Positions 1 through 13,300 of a stretch of 64,000 bases of DNA are shown here, in pieces. The stretch is from Cryptomeria japonica. Taxonomy: Eukaryota > Streptophyta > Pinopsida > Cupressales > Cupressaceae. The number at the start of each line of letters is the position of its first letter. The stretch's first letter is position 1. Below the pieces are notes generated by a model. It made no database searches and had not been told where the DNA came from. It saw only the letters and a program-made list of their open reading frames with translations. A program made the position numbers and the translations under genes. The stretch covers positions 377,924,266 through 377,988,265 of the forward strand of contig NC_081407.1 in assembly GCF_030272615.1 (NCBI RefSeq), written 5' to 3'.

Positions 1-539
1 ACATCTTAAGGAAAGATTCAGAAAGGACTCCAACGATTTCTTTATGCATTTCAAGTTTAGTGACAAGTAGTCTTAGGGGGACAAAGTAGATGGCAAAGGA
101 GTGGGGGAAAACAATTCTTAGAGGTAGCTAGGGACCCTTTTGTTAGCTTGGTTTCAAGTATTTTTCTAAGTAAAATGTCTTTTGGATACAAAATCTTTCT
201 AGTTCCTCTCTCTATGAAAAATTGGGGTTGTGTTTATCTATGTTTATTAGGGGTGTTATAGCCTTTGGTCTACATATTTTTACGTTTAATAGATTATTAT
301 ATTCTAGATAGATATAGCATATTGGTCCATGGTCTTTGTCATTTCCATTTTTTAGAATCATTTTGTACCTTACTAGCTGGTTAGGTTTGGTCTACATGTT
401 GACAAGGATCTCTGTGGTTTCCCTTCCTGTAGTATGTCCTCTCCACTCTGGGCATGACTGGTTTCATTTTAACTTTTGTATTATAATGTTTATATTTTAA
501 ATTAATATAGTAGTATTTGCTTGTATTTTTTTATTTTTT

Positions 540-2540
540 AAATCTACAAATACATCTCATCCATGTTTTGATTTTAAAAAGTGGGATAGGCCCATATACC
601 ATAACAAAATAAAAATTAAGATAGGATCATACTAGAACAAGTCACCCTAGAGGCATGAAAAAGCAAAGAGTTCACAAGCAGTGAGACAACCCAAACAACA
701 CCAAAAAGGGTAGACCCTTTTTCGAAGAGAGAATTTTGACCCAAGTGATAACTGGAAGGAACCATAGTCCTGAACCCACAAGACCATCTAGTTAGAATAT
801 ATTAGTTTAGGAATGCACCCTAAACCATATTGTTAACAACCTCTTATGAGTTGGAAACAAACCAACCATAGGGACAAGCAATAACCAACAAATTTGGGAA
901 GGAATTTTACAACATTTTGTTAACAAGGCTATCAAAAAAACCTACATGGGCCACCTTAATAGGTCAACTGTCAATAAGAACATTAGGGAATAACATCCTA
1001 GAAAGGAGAGACATAGGGGAAAATTCCCTTAGAAATAATCTAGAAATAAAATGACCCCAATCCTATGTAGAAAGAGAGGTCTCATAGGCATGAACCCAAC
1101 AAGGCACCACACATGAAAGGGGGAGCAAGGGGTAGAAGTAGAGATCCTCACAAATGGTAGCGTCCTTTAATAGTAGAAAGAATCTAGTACCAAAGAAGGC
1201 ACACAACAACAGGATCCCTCTCTAGTTAAACACCCCCAAGGTAACCACTAAGAACATAAACACTTTGGCACAAGGAGAGAAACCACTACGAAGAGAAAGA
1301 CCATCTTGAACACATAAAAATCACCAAACACGCATATCAAGGTGAGCCTAACTAAATATTGTAACTTCAAAATTCACCTCCATAGGGTTGAACTCGGAGG
1401 AAAAAAATGAAGTACCTTTCAAACTCTTTCCAATAGGCATTAATCCAGTGAGGAACCACACATCAAAGGGGGAGCGAGGGGTAGAAGAAAATATCCTTAA
1501 TAATGGCAGCGTCCTCCAATAATAGTAGGAACCCAACACCAAAGTAGGCACGTAGCATAATGAGCCTTGTTCAGTTAAACACCCCCAACGTACCCAACCC
1601 TCAACACCAACACCAAGTCTTCCCACTTTAGCACAAGAAGAATAACCACTTAGAAGAGAAACGCCATCTTAAATAACACTTAAAAACCACAAACACACCC
1701 ATTAAGAGGATCATCACTAAACACTATATCTTCAAGACCTACCTCTATAAGGTCACTCAAAGGAATAGAAAATGAAGCACCTTAAAAACCCTTGGCCTGA
1801 AGGAAGGGACACAAAAAATCCAACCTCCTTGAATGGAAGGCAAGACTATCCCAACCAAGATGCCCATGGAACTAAAGGACAAATCCATGTTCATAAGACA
1901 AGCCCCTCTCTATAAGACCAACAAAACAAAATAGGAGAGTCCACACCTAAAAAACTCAAAGAATGTATGAAGGTGACCAAAAAGAAGGGCCCACCACCAA
2001 CACAAATTCTCCCATCACCGATCCAACCCCACAGGAGCACACCAAAAGCATCAATAGATGAAAGATCACCACATAAACACTACAAGGCCAAGAGAAATAC
2101 ATAAGCCACAAAAATACCACCCGAAAAAGATAAAAACATGGGGGGAAGTGAAGGGACATAGAGCCAAAGGTAACAACAAAACCTTAGCCAACAATAACAC
2201 AAAAAATAGCAAAGTGGGCAAGGCCACCAATAATGGTGTAACACCCAGCAACCCCCCCAAAATAGAACAAAGCGTAGAAGATGAATTCGACCCCCACTAA
2301 TGGCTCACCTACCGAACAAACGAAGGGAATCCTCTAGTCTTAGAAAAAGGAAAAAGAAGGGTTTGAGTAAACGAGATTCAAGATAGGGGCAAGCACAAAA
2401 TATGCGGCTACAAAACCCAAAAGGAAGGGAGTATAAAACAAGCAAGATCCACTGCCAGACCATAAACCCATTGTACAAGTGGCAACAGGTTTCATGAAAT
2501 ACCCAGCCATTATCACCATTTCCCTCTCCTCCATCCTTTA
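540..2540 (-). repeat. R1 repeat, copy 1, with partial internal tandem duplication
   Basis: A moderately GC-richer stretch that recurs at 29047-30330 (same orientation) and 25520-26250 (opposite orientation). Two units of about 370-400 bp lie in tandem here (about 1060-1400 and 1430-1760). Both contain the motifs GTTAAACACCCCCAA and AAAGGGGGAGC. The short minus-strand ORFs, for example 1348-1626, are hydrophobic and align between copies but are not a family I know. The copy at 25520 directly follows LINE reverse-transcriptase sequence in the same orientation, so R1 may be the 3' part of a LINE family; that is inference. Confidence 0.6.
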
Positions 2541-3154
2541 AATCATCCCCTATAGAGCTATTACCTCCAGAAACCCTAATGGTCCTTATCTACTCCATCT
2601 TAGATAATAAACCTTGTCCATGTCAATGTGTTAGATATTTATTTTACTCTTATAGGGAAAAATTGTGTTTTCACTATTCAATTGAATAATGTTTAAGAGT
2701 ATTGTTTACCCAACATTATGAATTTGGATCAATTAATAAATGTGATCAAATGATAAACAATAACATGTTTAAGAATATTTCTTGAAATTTAGTGATCAAA
2801 TTATTTTAAAGATGCTGGCTACTTTTGAGGCAATTTTAAGGTCATTTAAAAAAAAAAAAGGATTGATATTAATTTTTGGAATTCTTGTATAGACTAAAAT
2901 TATCTACTTTATAGTCATAGTCTCTTAAATTTATTTGTTGTGTATTCATATTTTTATATGAATGAAATAAATGGTTGTTGTGTTTGTATATATATTTCTT
3001 TAGTTCAACAATAAAAATTACCAAAAATAAGATCTATTAATTGAGTGTTTTTATGGATATTTTTATCTTATTTATTTTATTTTATATTTTTTTTTGGCAT
3101 GTCGGCTGCTCTTATTCCAATAATGCACTCAATCTGAAACGCATATAACAAGGA
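2541..3154. other. AT-rich upstream region of F-box pseudogene copy 1
   Basis: No ORF of note. Aligns closely with 30331-30840 and then with 31168-31270. The junction near 3040-3050 lacks about 330 bp that are present at 30841-31167 in the second copy. A relative of that missing part is also seen at about 27000-27350. Confidence 0.6.
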
Positions 3155-3695
3155 GTGAGTGAGGATGAAATAGATATATACTTAATTCAAGGTTTATTGA
3201 ATTGTCAATACAAAGCCATTAAGTGCTCGGAAGTATGGGAGCTGAAAAGAATGGAGCGAAAATCGATTGCAATAGTTGAAGGATACACAGCACAAGGGGA
3301 TATATCTAATCTGCCTCAAGCTATGAAGGAGTTGATATTTGGAAAGCTTTCATTTCAATCAATCTGGAGCTCTTGCATGGTTTCTAAGGAATGGAAGATA
3401 AGTTGGTTTGGAATTGGAAAGAGTTTGCAAGAATGCCTCCATAGTCGCTCCCTCAATATCTCCGCTTCCTCAATATCTCCGTAATGATTTGTGGTATCGG
3501 AAGTGTGCTTGTGTGGGAGATTACCTGTGCTTCAGCAATTTATTTGGTGGCGAGGTGTTTGCATATAATCTAAAGGAAGGGTTTTGGCAATGCCTTCCTC
3601 CCTGTAAAATTCATTTCATTGAAAGGGAACTGATGATGATGGCATTCGAACTGAAGCTAAATCATTATCAGTTCTTAGGAAAATTGAGAGAGTAA
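3155..3695 (+). pseudogene. F-box protein pseudogene, internally deleted (copy 1)
   Basis: The first part (3155-3393) encodes the F-box region, with LPQAMKELIFGKL followed by FQSIWSS and a KEW motif, as in plant F-box/kelch proteins that serve as substrate adaptors of SCF ubiquitin ligases. The second part, read in another frame (ORF 3408-3695), matches the C-terminal about 90 residues of the copy at 31274-32845, for example CACVGDYLCFS and FWQCLPPCKIHF. Between them 1048 bp found in the other copy are missing, with GGAA at both ends of the lost piece. Since 1048 is not a multiple of three the frame is broken. A 17-18 bp tandem duplication (CTCAATATCTCCG twice) near 3450-3480 damages the second part further. 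Not functional as a protein gene. Confidence 0.85.
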
Positions 3696-4369
3696 GGGAT
3701 AACATTCTTATCGTGATATATGCTAGAGATGGAGGGATTATGGTGGTAGTAAGTGTAACGTAATTTTTATTTACTCTAATATGATTTGTTCAATGTGTGG
3801 GTTTTTCTATTAAATAGATATGAAATTAAAATTTTTATATAATTTATTTATTTTGATAATTTTCTATTAGATAATGTATGAAATTAGATATATATAAAAT
3901 ATTTTTCTAAGTGAAATCTTTATTTGTATCATTTTAATATTTTTAAAATAAATTATAAATACTAAATATTTACTCTTGCTTAATAATTGTCTTAATAATA
4001 CATTTGAAATTTATATTTATTATAATTAATTTCATATTATAAATAAAATATGAAAAGACACTATAAATCTATCAATTATAATATTAATGTTTTAAATTTC
4101 TTAAACACTTTCTCTTCATATTGAAAACTATCCTTATATTACTCTTTGTGGAGTTTACCTTTTAAAATGCTACCCATAGTGAAATGTTATGTGCTAACAA
4201 AGGATCAAACCAAGATGCCTCAAAGTGAAGGAAAAAGATGAAGGTGAATTGAACATATGTATTAAAAAAAAGGGATGGGAATGGTAGGAAAGTGCCATGG
4301 AAATAAAAAATAATTTTTAATTTTTTTTAAAATTTTTTATTAGTACTTGTCATAGGCTAGTGCAACTTT

Positions 4370-5440
4370 TAATTTTTGAAGAATTTTTTACCATCAAACA
4401 AATATTCAACCAATTATTTAGGATCTACAAATTAATGGAACATTCACTACATTTAAACTAATATGATTTAATTTGTAAGTAGATTATGTTTTACTATTTT
4501 TTGTCTTTTATATCTTGTAATTTTCCATTAGAAGCAAGTTAATATTTTTAATAATAAATTAAATAAATTTAAAGAATTAAATTAATCTAAATATTTGAAA
4601 ACTTATATATAATCCCATTTCCCATTGATACATTTTTATTGTTTACAAATTACCCTCTTGTTTTTCTATTTATATCTTGTAACTTTCACCAAACTAAAGT
4701 TAAAACAAGACAATATAATATAATATAATAATATTATTAATAATATATTAAATAAATTCAAAATAAGAAATTTAAGATAACACAATGGCATATTTAGTAG
4801 AGGTATTATGAATATTATTCATCAGCTTGTTAATGTTATTTTTTAGGAAGAAAAAAAAGTATTATGAACAATTTGATTACATTGAATATGTTTTTCACTT
4901 GTGACACTATTTAGAAGTTCAAAATTCTTCCCTATATCTTTTATAAAGGGATTATAGGAATCATTCATTTGTTTGAACCATAAATCTCAACTTAAATTGT
5001 ACAAAGGGTTTTGGATATTCCTATTTTCCTTTTTGATAAGAAAACTATTGGATAGGACCAATCCCCTTCACTATATATAATATTCAGAGTAACATTTAAA
5101 ATTTTATAACTCTAACAACTATTTACTATTTCCACTTCTAATAATTCTAACATGAATACATAATCTTCCAAAAACACAAGTTTCTAGCCTTCCATCTCTT
5201 CATCATCTGCAAGGCCTTCTGTTTCCATATTGATTTGTTGATTCTTTTGTTCTAGGACTTCCATCAGGATACTTTTATTTTTAACACCCATAAAGGATGG
5301 AATTATCTATTAACATTATGCATTTGATTTATTTTTTTACTTATTATATCCCTGTGATATTAGCTTCTTAAGTGGTTCACAAATTTTTGGAATTTAAGGC
5401 AACATATTTTTTATTCCCAATTTTCTCTCATTTGTAAAAC
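4370..5440. repeat. R2 AT-rich repeat, copy 1 (part A only)
   Basis: Noncoding. Shares with 6110-6905, 14446-14760 and 33150-33685 an ordered set of landmarks: TTACAAATTACCCTCTTG, GGTATTATGAATATTATTC, a run around CTTAAATTGTACAAA, and ATCTCTTCATCATC with GCAAGGCCTTCTGTTTC. No terminal repeats or coding capacity seen. R2 is a working label for this window. Confidence 0.65.
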
Positions 5441-6109
5441 ATGGAGGATATGAAAAAAATAAAAATAAAATAAAACTCTACAATTTTCTTCTTATCAATA
5501 CAAGTTATACAAATCAATACAAATTTAAGATTCATTTTTTTATGAAATATAATCTATGTATGTAAAGAATAGGTTATGGAGATTTCAAAAGAGGCCAATT
5601 TAAAAATTGGGGTTAAACAAGTTATCCAAATGAATGTAGATTTGGGGTTAATTGGTTACTAAAATAAAATTTATGTATGTAAAGAATAAGTATTAGATTA
5701 TTTCAGAAGAGGTTGTATTGTTGTAAATTTGAAAGTTAAAAATTCAACACATCTACGATAGACATATTTTTTCTAGAATGTAACTCAATAATTTTTTTTA
5801 CTTTAAATTAATATGGTTAACTATCAATTGTGTCATTAAAAGGAATGGAACATTCACTAGATTTGATTATTTCTCACTAAGTACTCTCTATGTTGTCTTT
5901 TCTTGTCTTTCATATCATTTTTACCTTGTTATTATAATACTAAAATTATTTATTTTCACTAAGAGATGGGAAAAATAAAATTTTTTTTTGTTGTTTTAAT
6001 TTTATTAGTAGTTGTCATTAGGTTAGTATTATATAATCATTTTTTCTTAACTGACCATTATTCAACTATTGATATGTTTGATGAATCCACTATCTAAATG
6101 TAAATTTTG
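5441..6109. other. AT-rich sequence, no gene seen
   Basis: About 670 bp without a credible ORF. About 5840-5960 resembles the start of R2 part B at 7080-7190 (a block around TTTGATTATTTCTCACTAAG and TTGTCTTTTCTTGTCTTTCA), so it may be a scrap of another R2 copy. Confidence 0.5.
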
Positions 6110-8360
6110 AGGCAACTTTTAATTTTTGAAGAGTTTTTATTAATATGGTTTAATTTTACAGTTTTTGTCTTTTATATCTTGTAATTTTCCATTAGATGCA
6201 AGTTAATATTTTTAATAATAAATTGAAATTAAAAGATTAATTTTAATCTAAATATTTTAAAACTTGTAAATATAATCTCACTTCGCATTAATACATTTTT
6301 ATTTTTTACAAATTACCCTCTTGTTTTTGCATTTATATCTTGTAGCTTTCAGAGAACTAAAGTTAAAAAAAAATAATATAATATAATATAACAATATTAT
6401 TAGTAATATCTTAAATAAATTTATAAAAAAAAATTTAATATAACACTTACATATTAAATTTAATATAAAACTAACATATTTAGTAGAGGTATTATGAATA
6501 TTATTCATTGTTAATATTATTTTGTATGAATTCATGTTTCTTGTATTATGAACAGTTTGATTTCATTGAATATGTTTTTCACTAAGTTCTTGTTAGTTGG
6601 TGTAAAGGTTGGTCCAAATTCGACGTCCCCATATGTTTTATAAAGGGATGTATAGGAAACATTCATTTGTTTGAACCATAACCCTCAACTTAAATTGTAC
6701 AAAATGTTTTGGATATTCCCATTTTCTTTTATGATAATTAAATTTATTGGATAGAGCCAGTGCTTCTCCTTGCCTCCATACTAAAAATAACATCTCTTCA
6801 TCATCCGCAAGGCCTTCTGTTTCATGTTGATTTGTTGAGTCTACTTCTCTAGGCCTTCCATCATGATATTTTTATTTTTAACACGCATAAAGGATGTAAT
6901 TCTCAATTAACATTATGCATTTGATATTTTTATTTTTTATTTTTATTTTTATTTTTATTTTTATTTTTATTTTTATTTTTTTTATTTTTTATTTTATTTT
7001 TTATTTTTTATTTTTTATTTTTTATTTTTTATTTTTTATTTTTTATTTATTTTATTTTATTTTATTTTTATTTTTTTTAAGAATGGGACATTCATTAGAT
7101 TTGATTATTTTTCACTAAGTACTTTCTATGTTGTCTTTTCTTGTCTTTCATATCATTTATATCTTCTTATTATAATATTAAAATTATTTATTTTAGTTAG
7201 CTTAAGGTTATCCTCGTGTAATTAATACTCTATCACTTAGGTGGAATATAATTCTCTATTTCCAATGCAACTGCATATATCAAAATCAAATGACAACACA
7301 TATAATTTTAACCTTTAATGTATATAGTTCGAAGGTACAATTATTAATTAAAATTACATTGACTATTTCTATTTCTTAGAAATTATATAACTTCATCCTT
7401 ATGATTTCATTTTCATGAAAAAAATTACTAATAATAAACTAATTCAAACAATCATTCTTGTTCTTAACATTAAAAAATACTAAAGATACAAAAGTTTAAA
7501 ATCTTAGGTACTTCTCTTATTATATTTATTACTTTAATTGCAATATTAAGACAAGTACATGCTATTAATTTGTTGGAGATTATATGTTTCTTTTATTTCC
7601 TAGATAATATTTGTGTTCATCTTCTCTTTTAAGTTTCAATATAATATATATTGATCCGTAGATTAAAACATTTTTATTTTTTATTTTTTTTTGGGACAAA
7701 GATGATTAACTCCATAATATATTACAGTAAGAGTAGAGTACGAAGATTTGCATAATATGTGAAGATCTCTTACTATTTAGCAATACAATATGGCGATTAA
7801 CTGTCATATTTTAGTTCGATAACAATAAAAAAGAAAAATACATATGTTGCAAAAATTACATAATGATTCATGACTTGAAACTATGACTTAAAAATATGAG
7901 TTGCCTCTTGGCTTGTGGCCCAATTAAGAAGTATGGTCATGATCAAGTATTTGGTTCTGAACTCATCTCTATTTGAATTTATAGGTAAAGATAAATAGTT
8001 TTCCTTTAACTATTTGATGTTGAGTTTCTTTATACAAATTGCTAGATTATTTTTCCATGTTTTCTTAGATTCATTCAAATCCACCTCAAGCAATAATTCA
8101 TAGAGAAGCATACAAAAAACAATATCCAAATCATTTAAATTGTGGCTATGAAAAACTTTCTCAACCACTGTCTTGATTTCTTACTGATATTTATTGAAAT
8201 TTGCAAATATTTAAGAGAGTAAAAAGAAGAGAGTGATGAACTGATGTCAATATTTCTACAATAATTGCTATTATTCCTAGAACCAACCTTTTTTCTGATA
8301 AAACCATTGATTTAAACATTGATGAATGCAACCAAAAAGATAAGGGAGATTTTTAAGAAA
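6110..8360. repeat. R2 AT-rich repeat, copy 2 (parts A and B)
   Basis: Part A (6110-6905) matches 4370-5340. Part B (7080-8360) matches 14770-16215, with shared landmarks such as TGTTGGAGATTA, GACTTGAAAC, CTCTTGGCTTGTGGCC, CAAATCCACCTCAA and GAACCAACC plus CTGATAAAA near the end. The two parts are separated by an ATTTTT-rich tract. Divergence between copies looks like roughly 10-20 percent by eye. No coding capacity. Confidence 0.65.
6923..7078. repeat. (ATTTTT)n-type simple repeat
   Basis: About 155 bp of alternating A and runs of four to seven T. The ORF that overlaps it (6915-7118) is a product of the simple repeat, only F, I and L, and is not a gene. Confidence 0.95.
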
Positions 8361-9059
8361 GAAATCTACTACAATGATGTGTCTGGTTTTAGTTTGAGTA
8401 GTGACACTCAATGATTATTTTTTTTGCCTAAGCCCTTACTTATTTTAACATGAATTTGTGAAGCATTAGACACATCTCCAAGTGGATACCCTAACATTTT
8501 CATAAAATTTTCTAAGGTTTTCAATACTTCTAGAGGAATTTAAACAACCACCCATCTCTGAACCAATGGGCATATTCAACTGAGCATTGACATTAAATAC
8601 ATAAGAAAGAGAAGCATGAAAGAAAAAAGTTGTTGTTCATGAAAAATGCTATGTGTTAATCTTTTTATTTGCAATTGAGTTTGGGATACTAATTCACAAC
8701 TCGAGGATTTTTATCCACACTCATTAACCCTTCATGAACTAGAATCTACATTTAATTGTCAACCTAAGAACATGAACTTGAAATGAGCCATCAAAATATA
8801 TGCACTATGGAAGCCTTCTAAGCTATTGTATTAGTTGTGGATAGAAATAAACTCAAAACAACAAATTGAATTAAAAAGATAACAATGCTAGAAATAAAAC
8901 TAATTACACAATAGTGACAGTGTTCACAGGGTTTGGGATGGTGGGACTCGATGTATCGCGGCAAATGGAAAATATTCCTCTGCTTCTGGGAAGCATGTTG
9001 TGGAGGGGCCCAAATCCTCATCAATAGATTTTTCACCCTCGTTGGAGTGAAACCAATTG
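8361..9059. other. Intergenic, no gene seen
   Basis: About 700 bp between R2 copy 2 and the LINE ORF1 region. A minus-strand ORF of 72 codons (8818-9036) has no recognisable domain and is probably chance. Confidence 0.4.
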
Positions 9060-9119
9060 TGGTCAGGTCATTTTTGATCCAGGCTTAAAGGTAAAGCTCT
9101 TTCTCATGTTCCTCACAAA

Positions 9120-10310
9120 GTGGACCCTAGCTTGGGTACTTGTTTGATTTCCATATCAGACTGCATTGTGGAGAGAAATATTTCTAATATGGAGTCGGTT
9201 CTAGTTGGGAATTTTGTTGGCCCCTGCCCTAATATTGAATCGGTTAGGGAATGGGCTGCCCGGAAATGGAAAGGGAAAGGTCAAATTGATGTGGTGGCAA
9301 TGGGTAATAAATTTTTCTCCTTCTCCTTTGTATGTGATGAGGATCTTAGATCTGTCCTTGCAGAGGGTCCTTGGATATTGGGTAAAACCTCCCTTGCCTT
9401 AAAGAAATGGAAACCTGGTTTTAATCCTATCTTGGGAGTGCAATAAGGTGCCCATTTCAGTCTGTCTTCTTGGACTCCCTTTGGAGTACTGTGATGAGGT
9501 GATCTTTGTAGGTCTAGCGGCTTGCTTTGGTGAGATTCTATCGGTGGATCCGATGACTGCAACGAAAAAGAGGCTGGTCTAGGGTCGGTTGTGTTTCAAT
9601 GTAAAACAAGCTGTTGATTTACCGTCTGATATCACACTCAGCTCAAAAATTGTCTTATGGGTGCAGAAGGTGGAATATGAATCTATTCCTTTTGCTTGTT
9701 TTCACTATAAAAAAGTGGGTCACTGGGCGAAGTAATTTTCAGCTAAACCAAAACCAAAAAGGATCTGGAAAAAGAAAGTTGAGGGTCAAGGTAGCGGCCA
9801 GAACCAACAGGTTCCTCCTATGGGGGAAATTAGTGATGCATTGTAGAAGAAAGAATCTTCAGATGTGCCAGATAAATAAAGCTCGAATGGGAATGTTAAG
9901 GAAATGGTTTGTATTCCACCACAGGTTGACCCCCAATTTAATATTGAGGATTCTGTTCAAAAGGATAATGGGGTGACTGTAGAAACCCCCATTCAGTTGG
10001 TTATTGATATGAGTAGGAATATGGAGTAGGATAATCTTGAGAAAGTTGATGGGAGATGGTGATTGATATCCCTATGGATATTTCAGAGATATGCAATCCT
10101 TTTACTCAAGTCAAATCAAGGAAGCGAAGAAGGAGTCCACCATCTCCTATTACCAATGTCTCAACACTGGGAGCTTTGGGTGTCACAACCAGAAAACGAC
10201 AGGGGATGGATTGTGGGTATGAACCTAAAGGGGTGGGAAGACTACCAAATAGTGTACGCAGGGATAGGCTAACTAAAGCCGCTATTGTAGATGGGGTTTA
10301 GAGAACTGTT
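9120..10310 (+). pseudogene. LINE ORF1 relic (DUF4283-like, RNA-binding)
   Basis: The first 108 codons (9120-9446) hold the domain typical of plant LINE ORF1 proteins: VLVGNFVGP, a central ARKWKGKGQ, FFSFSFVCDEDL, then GPWILG and LKKWKPGFNPI. These proteins bind the element RNA. Reading continues after a stop through a loop region (PLEYCDE) to a degenerate CCHC knuckle, CFHYKKVGHWAK, where the second Cys has become Tyr and the last is lost. Several stops follow (for example near 9579, 9736 and 9844). The tail is low complexity. The start at 9120 is GTG; the true ATG is unclear, and an in-frame ATG lies further in. Not functional. Confidence 0.8.
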
Positions 10311-10345
10311 TAGGATATGCGGATTGGATCCCCCTCCCCTATCAA

Positions 10346-13300
10346 ATGAAAATCATCTCATCAAATATTACGGGGCTTAATCACCCCCAAAAGCATGATC
10401 TCCTTTCCAATATTGTAAGAGATCATAAACCGGATATTTGTCTCATTCAGGAGACAAAGATGCCTTCTAGAAGAGTGGAGAAAATCAAGTTAGCCATTTT
10501 TAAAGATTGTGTTGTTCATTGCTCTGATGCAGATGGAGCCCCAGGTGGCTTAGCCACTCTATGAAACATGAGGATCCTTCGAGGTATGGTAGTTCTTACT
10601 TGTGCTAATTATATTGCTACTAGAGTCATTGGTCTCAAGGATGGTTATTCATGGATTTTATCTAATATTTATGCCCCCAATGGGATAAGTGCCAGGAGAA
10701 ATCTTTGGGGTTCCTTGAGTTAGGCTAGACTTTCTTTCCCGAATGATAGATGGATTCTTAAGGGGGATTTTAATACTCCTCTTTGTAGCAGAGAGAAAAT
10801 GGGTGGTGCTCTAATCTCTAAGGAAACTAAACAAGATCTTCTTGATATGATCAATGCTCTTTGTTTATTGGACCTGGATCTTATTGGTGCTCATTTACAT
10901 GGTCTAATAGAAGGAGTGGATCAGACCTTATTCAGGTCAAACTTGATCGAGGTCTAATTTTGCCAAATTGGCTTACAAAAATTCTTGTACCTTGTCGTAT
11001 CTCTCTAGAATTGGATCAGACCATTTCCTGATTATCCTGAATATGCTGCCCCTTTATGGTAGAAGATCCTTTCCCTTTAGATTTGAGAAAATGTGGACCA
11101 TCAATCTGGAACTTCAGGATAAGATTTCAGAATGGTGGGTCATTATTATTTAGGGGACTGGTATATATAGAATTGTTAACAAATTGTCCAATGTTAAATC
11201 CAATATTCTATAGTGGAACAAATCTGTGTTCGGGAATATTTTTCAGCAAAAGGAAAACATAAAGAAGGAGTTGGATGATATTCAATTTCTTAGTCAGGGG
11301 TTGGGATACAAGCCTAGAATCATGGATAAAGATATTAAACTATTGAATAAGCTTCATGACATTATTTCTAAGGAAGAGGAATATTGGAAACAGAGATCCA
11401 GAGTTGTATGGCTTAAAAGTGGGGACAAGAATACTAAATTTTTTCATATGACCACTATGAAACATAGAGCTACCAATAGAATTAAGAAGTTATAGGTTAA
11501 CAACTAGTGGGTGGATAAGAAGTAGGGTTTGTCTAAGGAGTCCATTGATTTATTCTCCTCCCTCCTCTTTGAGGATGGTCCTCTGGATCTTCAAGCCCTA
11601 GAGAATATTCTTTAGGAGGTTTTGCTTAAGGTCACCCTAGAGATCAACAAGGAGCTTACCAGAATCCTGAGTTTTGTAGAGGTTAATAAAGCTACTTTCT
11701 CCTTTGAAGGGAACAAAGTTCCAAGCTCATATGGTTTTTCGATGTTTATTTTTTCCAAATGTATTGGTAGATTGTTGGTAATGATGTTTTTGATGTTGCT
11801 AGAGAGTTATTTGGTTCCAGTTCTCTTTTCAAAGAGTTGAATCTCGCCTTTTTTGTTTTTATCCCTGAAAAACCTAATGCTAGCAACTTTCAAGATTTCA
11901 GACCCATTAGTTTGTGTAAGTCGATTTATAAGATTATCTCTAAGATTCTGGTTTTCAGACTCAAAGCTATCATGCCTATGTTGATTTCCAGACATTAAAA
12001 TGGTTTCATCCCTGGCCGTCAGGTTTTGGATTCTATTATTGTGGTTGATGAAAATGTCTATTCTCTTTTTTTAATAACGTTGGTTTCCTTCTCAAGATCG
12101 ATCTTTTGAAGGCCTATGATCAGGTTAATTGCCAGTTTTTGATAAGTGTCCTACATGCTTTTAGTTTTTATAGTCATTTTTTTCAGTTGGTTGAACAATG
12201 CATATCTATGCTGAATTTTTTTGTCTTCATTAATGGTTCCCCCTCTGGTTTTTTCTCTGCCTCTAGAGGTATTCAGTAGGGTGATCCTCTATCCCCCTTT
12301 GTCTTCATCTTAATGAGTGAAGCTCTGAGTAAGGTTATCCAACAGGGTATCAGAATGGGCAATTTAAAAGGCCTTAAGCATTCCTCTCAATATCTTGTGT
12401 GTTCCCATAATTTTTTTATGATACTGTCCTTATTGGAGAGAGTTATGTTAGGAAAGATAAAGTATTGAAGGCCATTTTGTCCCTATATGAAAGAGGATCT
12501 GGATAGAGGATAAGCTTACCCAAAATCTCTATCTTCTTCCTCAACACCCCTGCTTATAGATAGAATAAAATTGCTGAAATTTTGGGGTTTAAAATTGGCA
12601 CTCTATCAGATACTTATTTGGGCCTACCTCTATGCCTTGGTCCTCCAAAGACATTTTGGTCAAGTATTATTGACAGATTTTATAAGAAGTTGGTAGGGTG
12701 GAAAGGTGCCCTCCTTTGCCAAGTTGGTAAACTCCTTATAAAATACCCATTGCTTCTGAATTATGCCAAGAATTTATTTAAAGTCCTACTGAAATTTGTG
12801 GAGTGCATGGAAAAGATTCGAAAGACCTTTTTGTGGTCTAGGTCTTAAAGTAACAATAAATTGCATATTCCTTCATGGGAATAGGTGTTCTCCCTAAAAA
12901 TCTTGGTGGCCTAGCCCTCAGACAGATGCAAGATTTAAACATAGTTGTGTTATCCAAATAATTATGTATATGTCTTAAAGAGGATAATGAATGGATCTCT
13001 ATATTCCATCACAAATATCATATTTAGGGAATTGAAGATGCCTTGGAGAATTACCTATTTCCATTTGCGGCATGTGATATGTGGAAGAATTTTTTCAATT
13101 AGAAGGATATTATTTCTCAAGGGATGAGATGGTATCTTGGAGATGGTAGAAATCTACACTTGTAGGATGACTGTTGGGCAGCGGACGGTTCCTTATCCAT
13201 TTTCTCATGGGTGGACAGTCTCAAGAACAAATGTATTAGACTTGTTGGTGTCTGGGTTGCTAATTATATTCGCAAGGGAGCGTGGATTGATCTTGTTAGT

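Larger units (their letters stand above)
1..5126. repeat. Duplicated block, copy 1 (R1 repeat, F-box pseudogene, R2 start)
   Basis: Collinear with 28927-33685. Matching pieces seen by eye: 1-113 with 28927-29040; about 1207-3020 with 29047-30840; 3050-3393 with 31168-31515; 3394-3990 with 32564-33145; 4596-5126 with 33150-33685. This copy holds about 1.1 kb (114-1206) and about 0.6 kb (3991-4595) that copy 2 lacks. Copy 2 holds about 0.33 kb of upstream sequence and about 1.05 kb of F-box sequence that this copy lacks. Homology already exists at base 1, so the block starts before the window. Confidence 0.85.

Noticed and set aside
1348-1626. Minus-strand ORF conserved at 29210-29470 and similar to 25560-25991
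   Set aside because: Conservation comes from the R1 repeat itself; stops occur between and within copies, so not called as a gene.
6915-7118. 67-codon F/I-rich ORF
   Set aside because: Produced by the ATTTTT simple repeat.
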